A stretch of 36,241 nucleotides of DNA, taken from NCBI GenBank assembly GCA_031267685.1, contig JAIRYV010000102.1, forward strand, positions 1-36,241, in the 5' to 3' direction. Shown here one piece after another: positions 25,736 through 32,763 of this stretch (the stretch's first letter is position 1; every line of letters begins with the position of its first letter). This DNA comes from Treponema sp. (GTDB lineage Bacteria > Spirochaetota > Spirochaetia > Treponematales > Breznakiellaceae). The notes beneath the pieces are model-generated. The model did not search any database and was not told the origin of the DNA. It saw only the letters and a list, made by a program, of their open reading frames with translations. The translations under genes and the position numbers were made by a program.

Positions 25736-26771
25736 TGAGATTAGAATTACGAATATTATTAAACCGAGCAATACGAGGATACAGCCATGGATTACGATAA
25801 AAAGCCTCCGATATGTCCCAAAGGGTATCTCCCCACCGTATCTGATACGGTACGCCAGAGGGAGGAATGGTGGTTGGAACCTTATACGAAGCAACCGGCG
25901 GCGCTGGCCTGCTTCGAGTAACTTCTTCAAGCGGCAGTTCAGGCGCTTGAACCGGCGCTTCGATGAGCGGCACAACCGCCGCAGCCTGTTTTGGTTCTTC
26001 TATTACTTCTTCTATCGGCATAAACGGCTCCGGCTCGACAATGTTGGTACTAAGCAGCTCTGATTCTGCCACTGGTTCAGGCTCAGCAACACTGACGCTG
26101 AACGATTCCGGCTCTGTCGTTACCAGCTCAGGCGCTTGAACCGGCGATGACGGGGCAATAGCGACAAGCGGCACAGAGGATGGCGTCAGAAGTGGCGCAG
26201 GCTCAGGCGATTCCACCGCACTGAGTACATCTGGCAGCGATTCTCTGTTACCTTTCCCGCGTAATAGAAAAAACCAGAGCAAAAAAAGTATACTAAGCAC
26301 GCCAATGAGTGAAAGGAGCGCAATGAGCCAGGGAAATTTCTTTTCCGGCTCGGAAACGAATAGACCCGCTGGCGGATCAAGGTTTGGCATTGCATCTTCA
26401 ACTTTAAAATCAGCGTCCCTGTCTGGCGACGAATCCACCAGCGTATTCAGCGACACCTGCACGTGGTGTGTCTCCGACACTGAACCAAGGTTAACAACGT
26501 CCGCCGCGATTTCCCCGTACCCATTGGACGTAACGACGATTTCTATCGACGGTTCCCCCTTAGGGGCAGGTTTGAGATGATCAATAAAGAGACTGCCAAT
26601 ATGCAGAGCGTTCTGCATGGTTGCTGTATCACTTTTATACAGATCAATATGAACGCCTTGCTGATTATCATGAACAGTGGTGACTACAAGCCGTTTTTTA
26701 ACAGGCCCATTCTCTTCCAGAATCGAGTAAAACTCACCATTAGCGATTTTAATACCAATTGCTGATATCAT
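25698..26771 (-). CDS. Hsp70-like domain/transmembrane/LysM protein
   Basis: A 357-aa membrane protein. Residues about 20-107 align with the beta-sandwich peptide-binding domain of DnaK: VVTTVHDNQQGVHIDLYKSD matches the DnaK segment around EDNQSAV, and LKPAPKGEPSIEIVVTSNGYGEIAADV matches [22 protein letters not shown]. No Hsp70 ATPase domain is present. A membrane helix lies at about 148-171, then a long proline/glutamate-rich spacer, then a C-terminal LysM domain (YQIRWGDTLWDISEAFYRNP...IPR-type end, about 307-356) that should bind peptidoglycan. Topology would place LysM in the periplasm and the Hsp70-like domain in the cytoplasm. The ATG is 6 nt after a TAGATT box, so the message is probably leaderless. 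Confidence 0.82.
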   Translation of the reverse strand: MISAIGIKIANGEFYSILEENGPVKKRLVVTTVHDNQQGVHIDLYKSDTATMQNALHIGSLFIDHLKPAPKGEPSIEIVVTSNGYGEIAADVVNLGSVSETHHVQVSLNTLVDSSPDRDADFKVEDAMPNLDPPAGLFVSEPEKKFPWLIALLSLIGVLSILFLLWFFLLRGKGNRESLPDVLSAVESPEPAPLLTPSSVPLVAIAPSSPVQAPELVTTEPESFSVSVAEPEPVAESELLSTNIVEPEPFMPIEEVIEEPKQAAAVVPLIEAPVQAPELPLEEVTRSRPAPPVASYKVPTTIPPSGVPYQIRWGDTLWDISEAFYRNPWLYPRIARFNNIRNSNLIVSGTIIRVPPR

Positions 26772-26806
26772 AAAATAAATCTAATTGGAGAATGGTTCTT
26801 TGTCAA
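26772..26806 (-). promoter_or_regulatory. Promoter of the LysM-transglycosylase pair
   Basis: On the minus strand TTGACA (26801-26806) and TAGATT (26778-26783) are 17 bp apart, with the -10 box ending 6 nt before the ATG at 26771. No Shine-Dalgarno is present. Confidence 0.7.
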
Positions 26807-26866
26807 TCAAGCATCTTTGGTAAGTACCCGGCATATTGACACCACACCGAGTGTGCCGCCCGCCAC

Positions 26867-26921
26867 AGTGCAGACACCGTGCAGCTAGTGCCAGACACCG
26901 CGCCACCAGTGCCAGACACCG
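26867..26921 (+). repeat. Three tandem copies of a 20-21-bp repeat
   Basis: AGTGC(C)AGACACCG begins at 26867, 26887 and 26908. A further copy occurs at 19639-19658 on the other strand. No gene overlaps it. Confidence 0.7.
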
Positions 26922-27003
26922 CATGGGGTGATTCTAGCTAGAGTGAGTCGGTGGTTCTCGCTACGCAATCACGGACTCGAATGTACTCGAATTTTCAAAA
27001 GCC

Positions 27004-27031
27004 TTGACAGCATCGAAACATTTGCTATATT
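27004..27031 (+). promoter_or_regulatory. Promoter of the MFS transporter leader
   Basis: A consensus TTGACA (27004-27009) and TATATT (27026-27031) are 16 bp apart. The -10 box ends 7 nt before the ATG at 27039, so the first short ORF would be translated from a leaderless message. Confidence 0.65.
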
Positions 27032-27038
27032 AGAAAGT

Positions 27039-27134
27039 ATGTCTAGGAATGGCTTGCATACTATTGATGATACTTATGTATGTGCGTTAGGAGAACTTCT
27101 TGAAAGGCTCAAAATGGGCAGGTTGCTTAAATGA
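27039..27134 (+). CDS. Short leader ORF (31 aa) before the MFS transporter
   Basis: A 31-codon frame (MSRNGLHTIDDTYVCALG...) starts 7 nt after the -10 box. A second overlapping frame starts at a TTG about 6 nt after TTAGGAG near 27090 and would read through the 27139-27179 hairpin (28 codons, ending about 27186). One or both may act as leader peptides for the transporter. They are too short for homology reasoning. Confidence 0.35.
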   Translation: MSRNGLHTIDDTYVCALGELLERLKMGRLLK

Positions 27135-27138
27135 AGGG

Positions 27139-27179
27139 GCTATCCTCACGTTGTTTACATTAAACAATGTGAGGATAGC
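27139..27179 (+). promoter_or_regulatory. 18-bp hairpin in the MFS transporter leader
   Basis: The arms at 27139-27156 (GCTATCCTCACGTTGTTT) and 27162-27179 (AAACAATGTGAGGATAGC) pair over 18 positions with one G-T wobble and a 5-nt loop. It ends just before the transporter's AGGAAGGAG site and has only a weak T-tract (TGTTTA). It may be an attenuator or translation-linked switch, or the end of the leader transcript. Confidence 0.6.
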
Positions 27180-27199
27180 TGTTTAGGAAGGAGAACTCG

Positions 27200-28420
27200 T
27201 TGCTTAAACTGTCCAAAAGAATCGAGCCATACTATGTCTATACATCATTATTTGTGTATTTTTTCTCGATCAATTTCATGGTCTCTGTTTCCTCTATTTA
27301 TCTTCTCTCCAAGGGATTGGACTATTTCCAAATAAGCCTTCTCGACTCATGGGAACTAATCGCTGTCTTTTTGCTGGAAATTCCAACAGGCATAATCGGC
27401 GATAGATTCGGGCATAAGGCATCGTTTCAAATTAGTATGTTTTTGCGCGCGCTCTTCTACCTGTTTCTGACGATAACCAACTCTTTTTATATGTTGTGTG
27501 TGATAGTCTTTATTCGCGCTATCTCTGTTGCCTGCTGGTCAGGTTCTTTTACCGCTTGGTATATTTCTCACCTGCAAAAGGAGAATCGCAAGGAGGAACA
27601 TATAAGACTTTTTTCAAACAACATTGTATTAGAAAGTATCGCTGGTATCAGCGCGGGATTTCTTGGAGCGCTCACAGTGGTTAATGGAATTGATGTTGGC
27701 TATCGAATAGCGGCGGCCTTGGTTATTATATCGGCTGTTATGCTTATTCCTATTCCCGATGGCACTGCGTCTTCTGGCGAAAGTAAAAAAAATAGAGTTA
27801 CGACAAAACTTTTGCCGGACATAGCAGCAATTATGAAAACTACCCGCGACTTTTTTGGGAGTAATGGCGCCGGGCAATGGGGATTGATACTTCCATTGGC
27901 TATTGGATTTATCGCTGTTTCAGGCATAGATAATCTTTGGCAGCCACTCTTTTTAGAAAAGCAAGGCAATAATCAGATACAGATTCTCGGATATGCGTGG
28001 GTATTCATCAGATTAGGAACACTCATGGCGGGTATATGCTCGCGCGCGTTAAGAAAGCGAACTCAGACGAGGAAGTATTTTGCAGCAGCGCTTCTCCTTT
28101 CCAGCGTCTTTGTGTTAAGCGCCGCTGCGTTTCATAAATGGTGGCTTTCCGTTTTCACGTTTACATTACACGCCTTCGCGTTTGTTTTATTTAGTACATT
28201 GACCAACGGTTACCTCTATCACGATTTGCCTGAAACGAGTAAAGCCACATCGCTGTCAACTATATCGTCATTAAACAGTGTCGCGGGTGTTGTGGGCATG
28301 ATTTCTATTTCCCTGCTCGCAAACTATACTATCAAATTTTCGTTTTTTGCGGCATCAGCTATATTCATTACCGCGTTTATATCTTATTGGCTTCTTCGCA
28401 GTAAAGTAAAAAAATGCTAA
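27200..28420 (+). CDS. Major facilitator superfamily transporter
   Basis: Integral membrane transporter of 406 aa with about 12 hydrophobic segments. The A-motif region is LDSWELIAVFLLEIPTGIIGDRFGHKASF between helices 2 and 3, the form common in efflux-type MFS members. The start is TTG with AGGAAGGAG about 6 nt upstream. Its leader carries its own promoter, short ORFs and a hairpin, unlike the neighbouring genes, so its expression is probably regulated by its substrate or by translation stress; this is inferred. It stands alone, with no cotranscribed gene seen. The substrate is unknown; a role in peptide or drug export would fit the export genes further right but is not shown. Confidence 0.87.
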   Translation: MLKLSKRIEPYYVYTSLFVYFFSINFMVSVSSIYLLSKGLDYFQISLLDSWELIAVFLLEIPTGIIGDRFGHKASFQISMFLRALFYLFLTITNSFYMLCVIVFIRAISVACWSGSFTAWYISHLQKENRKEEHIRLFSNNIVLESIAGISAGFLGALTVVNGIDVGYRIAAALVIISAVMLIPIPDGTASSGESKKNRVTTKLLPDIAAIMKTTRDFFGSNGAGQWGLILPLAIGFIAVSGIDNLWQPLFLEKQGNNQIQILGYAWVFIRLGTLMAGICSRALRKRTQTRKYFAAALLLSSVFVLSAAAFHKWWLSVFTFTLHAFAFVLFSTLTNGYLYHDLPETSKATSLSTISSLNSVAGVVGMISISLLANYTIKFSFFAASAIFITAFISYWLLRSKVKKC

Positions 28421-28458
28421 TCAACATTTAATAGATTTATACCACTTGAATCAGAAAG

Positions 28459-28635
28459 ATGATTGAATATGGTATGATACCAGCGGAGGCCAAGAGCAGA
28501 TGGCGGAACGAGGAGCAGCTGTATCCGATACGCGAAGAAGTGTTTAAGCGGAAGGCCATCCTAAGCAACCCGAACATTTACAGTGCCGGGCTGGAGAAGG
28601 GGTCAAAGCGATGTTGCTGCGGCTTCCCCTGCTGA
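28459..28635 (+). CDS. Small ORF with Cys-rich C-terminus
   Basis: A 58-aa frame too short for most gene callers (MIEYGMIPAEAKSRWRNEEQ...), with a charged N-terminal two thirds and a C-terminus of GSKRCCCGFPC. Layout (charged leader, short Cys-rich tail) is that of a ribosomally made peptide precursor, but no protease site or close maturation gene proves this, and the ribosome-binding site is weak (AGAAAG directly before ATG). It may equally be a fragment of a decayed gene. Confidence 0.3.
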   Translation: MIEYGMIPAEAKSRWRNEEQLYPIREEVFKRKAILSNPNIYSAGLEKGSKRCCCGFPC

Positions 28636-28675
28636 ATTTTTATCCACTATCCATTCGTGCAGCGTGTGCAACTTC

Positions 28676-28704
28676 TTGACAGTTGCGTTCTTATATGCTA
28701 CTAT
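28676..28704 (+). promoter_or_regulatory. Promoter of the 163-aa hypothetical gene
   Basis: TTGACA (28676-28681) and TACTAT (28699-28704) are 17 bp apart, about 54 nt before the ATG at 28759. Confidence 0.65.
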
Positions 28705-28758
28705 ATCCCAACCATTAAACTTAAACCGTTGCTATGCGGTTTACAAAGGAGTTGCCTT

Positions 28759-29250
28759 ATGAAAAATGATAGGCATAAAGATGCCATACCGGAAGCCGTC
28801 CTCACGCAGGTATACGGCCAGATTGAAGCTGTGAAGACAGCGCTTAAGCCGTATACCCTCGCCCTGACCCCGCAGGAACGCCGTTCCTTGCTCAAGATGG
28901 GCGATAGAAGCCTTGCCTTCGTGGAAAAAGCCCATGATTACGCCCACGACAACCCTGACTTGGTTCCCAGTTACCTAGACATAGACGATTTTGACAAAGA
29001 CTTCAGCGATGCCCACGGACTCTGGAGACTTCACACGGAGATCCATCAGCTTGATGAAATCGTCGAGGATACGATCATGGTTGCGGGGAGCGAAGCCTAT
29101 CACGAGGCCATCGCGGTCTACCACAACGTACAGGCTGCGGCAAAACAGGACATCCCTGGGGCAAAGGCGGTCTACGAAGAGCTGAAGCCCCACTTCCCCG
29201 GCGGCAGGAAACGGAGCAGCGATACCGACGCCGGAACCGAAACAGACTAA
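28759..29250 (+). CDS. Conserved-type hypothetical helical protein
   Basis: Cytoplasmic, mostly alpha-helical protein of 163 aa with a charged, low-complexity tail (GGRKRSSDTDAGTETD). The segment LTPQERRSLLKMGDRSLAFVEKA resembles a family of short proteins seen in repeated copies in gut Treponema and Bacteroidetes; this is from memory and not tested. The ATG at 28759 was chosen because AAAGGA lies 8 nt upstream and a strong promoter precedes it; the open frame to 28657 runs through that promoter. A 14-bp-arm hairpin follows directly after the stop. Function unknown. Confidence 0.75.
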   Translation: MKNDRHKDAIPEAVLTQVYGQIEAVKTALKPYTLALTPQERRSLLKMGDRSLAFVEKAHDYAHDNPDLVPSYLDIDDFDKDFSDAHGLWRLHTEIHQLDEIVEDTIMVAGSEAYHEAIAVYHNVQAAAKQDIPGAKAVYEELKPHFPGGRKRSSDTDAGTETD

Positions 29251-29298
29251 ACCCTTCCCGGTGGACACGTTTTTTCAGTGTTCGCCGGGAAGGGCTTA
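29248..29298 (+). terminator. Strong hairpin at the end of the 163-aa gene
   Basis: CCCTTCCCGG (29252-29261) and CCGGGAAGGG (29285-29294) form a perfect 10-bp stem, extended by CTAA/TTAG across one mismatch, with an inner ACAC/GTGT pair around GTTTTTTCA. It includes the stop codon and runs into the first 43-bp repeat. It probably ends transcription, though the T-run is in the loop rather than after the stem. Confidence 0.55.
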
Positions 29299-29421
29299 GT
29301 CTTCAAACCCCCTCATCGAGTGGTTTTACCCCTCTGGCTTAGTCTTCTAACCCCCTCATCGAGTGGTTTTACCCCTCTGGCTTAGTCTTCTAACCCCCTC
29401 ATCGAGTGGTTTTACCCCTCT
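29293..29421. repeat. 43-bp direct repeats, three copies
   Basis: Three units of exactly 43 bp begin at 29293, 29336 and 29379; the first differs by A for T in CTTC(A/T)AACC. Key parts are GGCTTAG-TCTT-CTAACC, ATCGAGTGG and TTTTACCCCTCT. The same family recurs in the same orientation at 36131-36241. The segment CCCCTCTGGCTTAG resembles CCACTCAGGCTTAG of the 23-bp arrays. From 29422 to 29512 nothing further is recognised. Confidence 0.95.
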
Positions 29422-29512
29422 CGACCGGTCCCTTGATTGCCGTTGAATCCAAGGAAAACGTCTACATACCGAGAAACCCTTCCGTCCGCAATGCTGAAAC
29501 AACCAGCATATT

Positions 29513-30406
29513 TCACCTTGTGTGAACACTCCCTAGCTTATAGCCCTCACGCCCTGCCTTCCGCTTTATGGCGGATAAAGCAGAGTCAACTGTCCCTTGG
29601 GGGATGCCTAAAACTTCAGCCACCTGCTGGTTACTGGCCTGCCGGCTGATACTGCCAAGCTGTTGTTTGAGGCGGGCATGATGCTCCAGCACCTTGTTCA
29701 TGCATTCATGGCACGTTTCCCTCCTCGCGAAGTCTTCGGGGATCACCTCTAGCTTTTTTCTATACGTTACATAACAGTAGAAATAATAGTACATCCGTTC
29801 CTGCAACTTATGAATCCTGTCGTCTTTCTTGGATCGCAGTTCACGTATCTTATCAAGCATATTGGTAAGCTGCTTCATACTCATCCCTATGGCTGGGCTC
29901 ATACGCCGGACAGACTCTTCTGTTATGACGCAATAGGATTTCAGGATCAGGATGATCACCTGCCGGGGATTGTTCACAGGTTTGAAGACTTCCATCACTT
30001 CAAACGTCGCTTCAACAAGCGTGGTGTCGCTTTCTCCTGCTTCTTTGGCACGGGCTTCCCAATAGGCGTATTCAGTAATGTGATGGTTGAATTCACATAC
30101 GCGGTACTCTTTCGCAGCCAGACGGACAAAAGAGCAGATATAGGCGTCGAAAGAGGAGCCTATATCTTTATAGGTGTCAATGGCTATGATTAGTCGGGGA
30201 TAGAGCCATACAAGGCAGTCAAAAAAAGCCTCCTGGTCATGATTGAACAGATTGAACTGTTTAAAGTCGTCGAGGAGTGTCTGAAAGACACGTCCTTCAA
30301 AGTCTTTGTGAGTAAGACACCCGCTTGTGTATTGGTCTCGCAGATTGCTTAAATGCGAATGAGGAACAGGCGCCTTCAGCAGGACCTTTCTTGATATTTT
30401 TTGCAT
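29513..30406 (-). CDS. Divergent sigma-factor-like DNA-binding protein
   Basis: A 297-aa cytoplasmic protein. Residues about 36-102 (FQTLLDDFKQ...FFDCLVWLYPRLIIAIDTYKDIGSSFDAYICSFVRLAAKEYR) look like the helical region 2 of sigma-70-type factors, and residues about 254-290 (SRQASNQQVAEVLGIPQGTVDSALSAIKRK) form a helix-turn-helix like region 4. The stretch between is longer than in ECF sigma factors and contains two Cys (TCHEC). GGAGG lies 7 nt before the ATG. It is divergent from the maturase-export gene set and could control it, but this is only inferred from position. Similar proteins occur in other treponemes as far as recalled. Confidence 0.65.
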   Translation of the reverse strand: MQKISRKVLLKAPVPHSHLSNLRDQYTSGCLTHKDFEGRVFQTLLDDFKQFNLFNHDQEAFFDCLVWLYPRLIIAIDTYKDIGSSFDAYICSFVRLAAKEYRVCEFNHHITEYAYWEARAKEAGESDTTLVEATFEVMEVFKPVNNPRQVIILILKSYCVITEESVRRMSPAIGMSMKQLTNMLDKIRELRSKKDDRIHKLQERMYYYFYCYVTYRKKLEVIPEDFARRETCHECMNKVLEHHARLKQQLGSISRQASNQQVAEVLGIPQGTVDSALSAIKRKAGREGYKLGSVHTR

Positions 30407-30520
30407 TGTGTAACCTCCATAGTTATCATACCAGTGTTTGGCGGGATTGTATACAATTTATTATAAAAAAAGAGGAAATATAATTCTAGATTATATGGCT
30501 TATAACATTATATTTTTGCA

Positions 30521-30631
30521 GTGAAAAAGAGAGTTGACCCCATATACCTATTGATTATAAGGACTTGTGTGAAATTTTGATGAAAGATTTTTGTAATCAA
30601 ATGAAGTGAAAAGGGAAGTTGACCCCATATA
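30521..30631 (+). repeat. 26-bp direct repeat pair around a promoter-like element
   Basis: Copies at 30521-30546 and 30606-30631 match at 23 of 26 bases, both ending GTTGACCCCATATA, and lie 85 bp apart. The first provides TTGACC, which is 16 bp from TATAAG (30556-30561), a possible rightward promoter. The pair may be ends of a mobile element remnant or operator sites for the divergent sigma-like protein. Confidence 0.5.
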
Positions 30632-30676
30632 TTAAGTAGAGAGGTCTTGCAAATCTTAAAGTAAGGAGGTAATCCT

Positions 30677-30817
30677 ATGGCAAAGACAAGAGAACCGGTA
30701 ACCGGGTATCAGGCTCCCAAAGAGGTGAGCGAGATTCTGGGACAGGTAGAGGAAGCAAAGCTGGTGGCTGCGTGGTGTACCATTGTGGCGCTGGCGTTGG
30801 CGCTCTTGCCATATTGA
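30677..30817 (+). pseudogene. 5' end of an unidentified gene, cut at the maturase junction
   Basis: A frame of 46 codons starts at an ATG with a very strong AAGGAGGT site and reads MAKTREPVTGYQAPKEVSEI...AAW, then runs on (CTIVALALALLPY) in a different frame from the SPASM coding sequence before a TGA. The first ~33 residues look like a normal soluble start and the rest like out-of-frame sequence. So the start of one gene appears to have been joined to the inside of another at about 30.77 kb. The parent gene is not recognised. Confidence 0.45.
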
Positions 30818-31164
30818 CAAATGGCAATTTTTATCCATGTACCAGTTTCTCTTACGCTAAGAACAGTGGGGATGATTTAGTCATTGGTAATGTGGTGGGC
30901 GGAATTAACGAAGACGCGCTGCTCAATTTTCGGAATAAAATAGCAATCGATTTAAGTGATTGCTTGGGATGTGATTTCTTAAAGAAATGTTTTTACTATT
31001 GCCCTGCTGATAATTTCAGGGTAACGGGAAGTATGAGCGAAATTCCCTATTCTATATGCGAACTTAACAAAGTTGTCATTGCAGAGACCGACTTATTTCT
31101 TGCCGATCTGTATAAGACAGACAACGAGATTTTTTGGAAAAAGTATGGGAGGAGAACAGCATGA
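30772..31164 (+). pseudogene. C-terminal SPASM part of a radical-SAM peptide maturase
   Basis: About 130 residues carry the SPASM auxiliary-cluster pattern: CGAGVGALAILTNGNFYPCTSF, then GNVVGGINEDALLNFRNK, then CLGCDFLKKCFYYCPA, with a final Cys in SICELNK. This is the C-terminal domain of radical-SAM enzymes that modify peptides (sactipeptide, thioether or quinone-type maturases). The radical-SAM barrel with its CxxxCxxC motif is absent upstream, where unrelated sequence begins. A GTG at 30772 has no dedicated ribosome-binding site. Its TGA overlaps the next ATG (ATGA), showing it was the coupled first member of the operon. Without the barrel it should be inactive. Confidence 0.75.
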
Positions 31165-32750
31165 TAAAGAAACGATTTTTTATTGCGTTTGCGTGCGTGG
31201 CATTATTATTCTGCCGGGTAACATCCGTAAGTGCTGCTGCTCTGTATCAGAAGGAGTCAGAGCTTCCTGACGCGAGGCAGTACATCCTTGATGCCCTCGC
31301 ACAGAACAAACTGGTGTTCATTGGGGAAAATCATGAACTAGTAAATGAAGAACTGTTTATGGCCGAGAACTTACAGTCATTTTATGACGCCGGGCTTCGG
31401 TATCTATTTGAGGAAGGCCCCGAACTTGGCTATGATCCTTCACGAACGCCTTTACCGGGAGAGCCTGATTATAGATTACTAATCTTTCCACCTTGGCGAA
31501 CCGATGTTGGTGGAAAATATGAAGCGGGAGCTATGAGCCGGGCAATACGAGAAATAAATAACGCTGTCCTTGAAGAGGAACGAATAAGGGAGATTCCTGC
31601 CGAGGCAGGTTACAATCCAACGCCGGAGGAAGTTGATTTTACACAAGGCGATCACATGAATAAACGCGATCAACAGGCGTTTAAAAATATCTCTGAATTC
31701 ATGGAAACACTACCGCCCCATAAAAAAGCGATGATTTTCTTTGGAGGCGCTCATGGACAGACGAAACCGATACAAGATAGAATTGATGGTGAGGAGCCTT
31801 TTTTATGGACGCCAATGGGCGTGTATCTGAAAGATCGGTATGGTGATAATTTTATCAGTATGGTTCTCCGAAGCGCTAAAGATGAGAGACATAATATTTA
31901 TCTGGATATACCGGAATTAAGGGATATTGAAAGTAGACCAAAAATCGTACTTCCAAATAGTAGAAGTGATATTGTAAAAGATGATCGCATACAAGGTTTG
32001 TTATCTCAATACGACGCCGTTATACTGGATCGGGAAGTCACGTTTGGTACTGGTGCTAATTATATGCCGACGTATGAACATCTTTTTGCTATGTATAATG
32101 GGCTGCGGAACCTTGAAGACAGTATGGATAACTGGAAGAATGATGTTGCTATACTCCGCGGGCAGGATCAGGGGCAGTATTTACAGTATATTTATTATTT
32201 GAAAATGTGGCTTGGCGATAGTTTCGATTACCGCCTCTGGGATACCATGAAGCCATTGCGAGAAGCGCTCGATGAATTGAGCATGAGCAAGATTCAAGAG
32301 ATTGCGCTTACTCTCAACGCGCAAGACGTGCGGAATACGCAAAGAATGCGCGATTATAGCAAGGCTATGCTGCTGTCAGTTTTGACAGAATTTGTTTACG
32401 ATGATTTTATGTACCCTTTGGAAGAGATTTACGATGAAGTAATTCTTATTATAGTGGATCACATGAAAGAGGCTATCGCAATTTTCCCCCAAGACTTATG
32501 GCCTTACTATTGGCTTGCGCATGTGGAAACCGAAACAGGCGATTATGACGCGGCTATAGAGCATTGGGAATATATTATAGCTCAGCCCTTGGCCTATTGC
32601 CTGGAAACATTGCCTCGGGTGTACGAAAAACTGAGTGTATGTTACGCCGCAAAGGGCGACCAAGCCAGAAGCGATGACTATAAGACAGCCGGAGAGCGTC
32701 TTATGAATGAGCATAATTTGATAGTAACAAACCTTAATGACGTGAAATAG
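31161..32750 (+). CDS. Secreted ChaN/Tiki-superfamily-like protein with TPR-like C-terminus
   Basis: Exported protein of 529 aa. After a signal peptide (IKKRFFIAFACVALLFCRVTSVSAA), the core has the motifs of the ChaN/TraB/erythromycin-esterase-like fold: LVFIGENHEL (Glu56, His58), YLFEEGP (Glu84/85), DHMNKRDQQAF and IFFGGAHGQTKP (His198). Members bind haem or metals or hydrolyse bonds; which applies is not clear. The C-terminal ~120 residues contain a TPR-like pair (PYYWLAHVETETGDYDAAIEHWEYI...VYEKLSVCYAAKGD). The ATG at 31161 has GGAGGAG 6 nt upstream and overlaps the maturase stop by 4 bp. Placed between a peptide maturase and an exporter, it may process or handle the product outside the cytoplasm; this is inference. 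Confidence 0.7.
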   Translation: MIKKRFFIAFACVALLFCRVTSVSAAALYQKESELPDARQYILDALAQNKLVFIGENHELVNEELFMAENLQSFYDAGLRYLFEEGPELGYDPSRTPLPGEPDYRLLIFPPWRTDVGGKYEAGAMSRAIREINNAVLEEERIREIPAEAGYNPTPEEVDFTQGDHMNKRDQQAFKNISEFMETLPPHKKAMIFFGGAHGQTKPIQDRIDGEEPFLWTPMGVYLKDRYGDNFISMVLRSAKDERHNIYLDIPELRDIESRPKIVLPNSRSDIVKDDRIQGLLSQYDAVILDREVTFGTGANYMPTYEHLFAMYNGLRNLEDSMDNWKNDVAILRGQDQGQYLQYIYYLKMWLGDSFDYRLWDTMKPLREALDELSMSKIQEIALTLNAQDVRNTQRMRDYSKAMLLSVLTEFVYDDFMYPLEEIYDEVILIIVDHMKEAIAIFPQDLWPYYWLAHVETETGDYDAAIEHWEYIIAQPLAYCLETLPRVYEKLSVCYAAKGDQARSDDYKTAGERLMNEHNLIVTNLNDVK

Positions 32751-32763
32751 TAGTTGTTATACT

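Noticed and set aside
25736-25975. N-terminal extension of the lytic transglycosylase
   Set aside because: It overlaps the LysM coding sequence in another frame and precedes the lipoprotein signal; it is arginine-rich shadow sequence.
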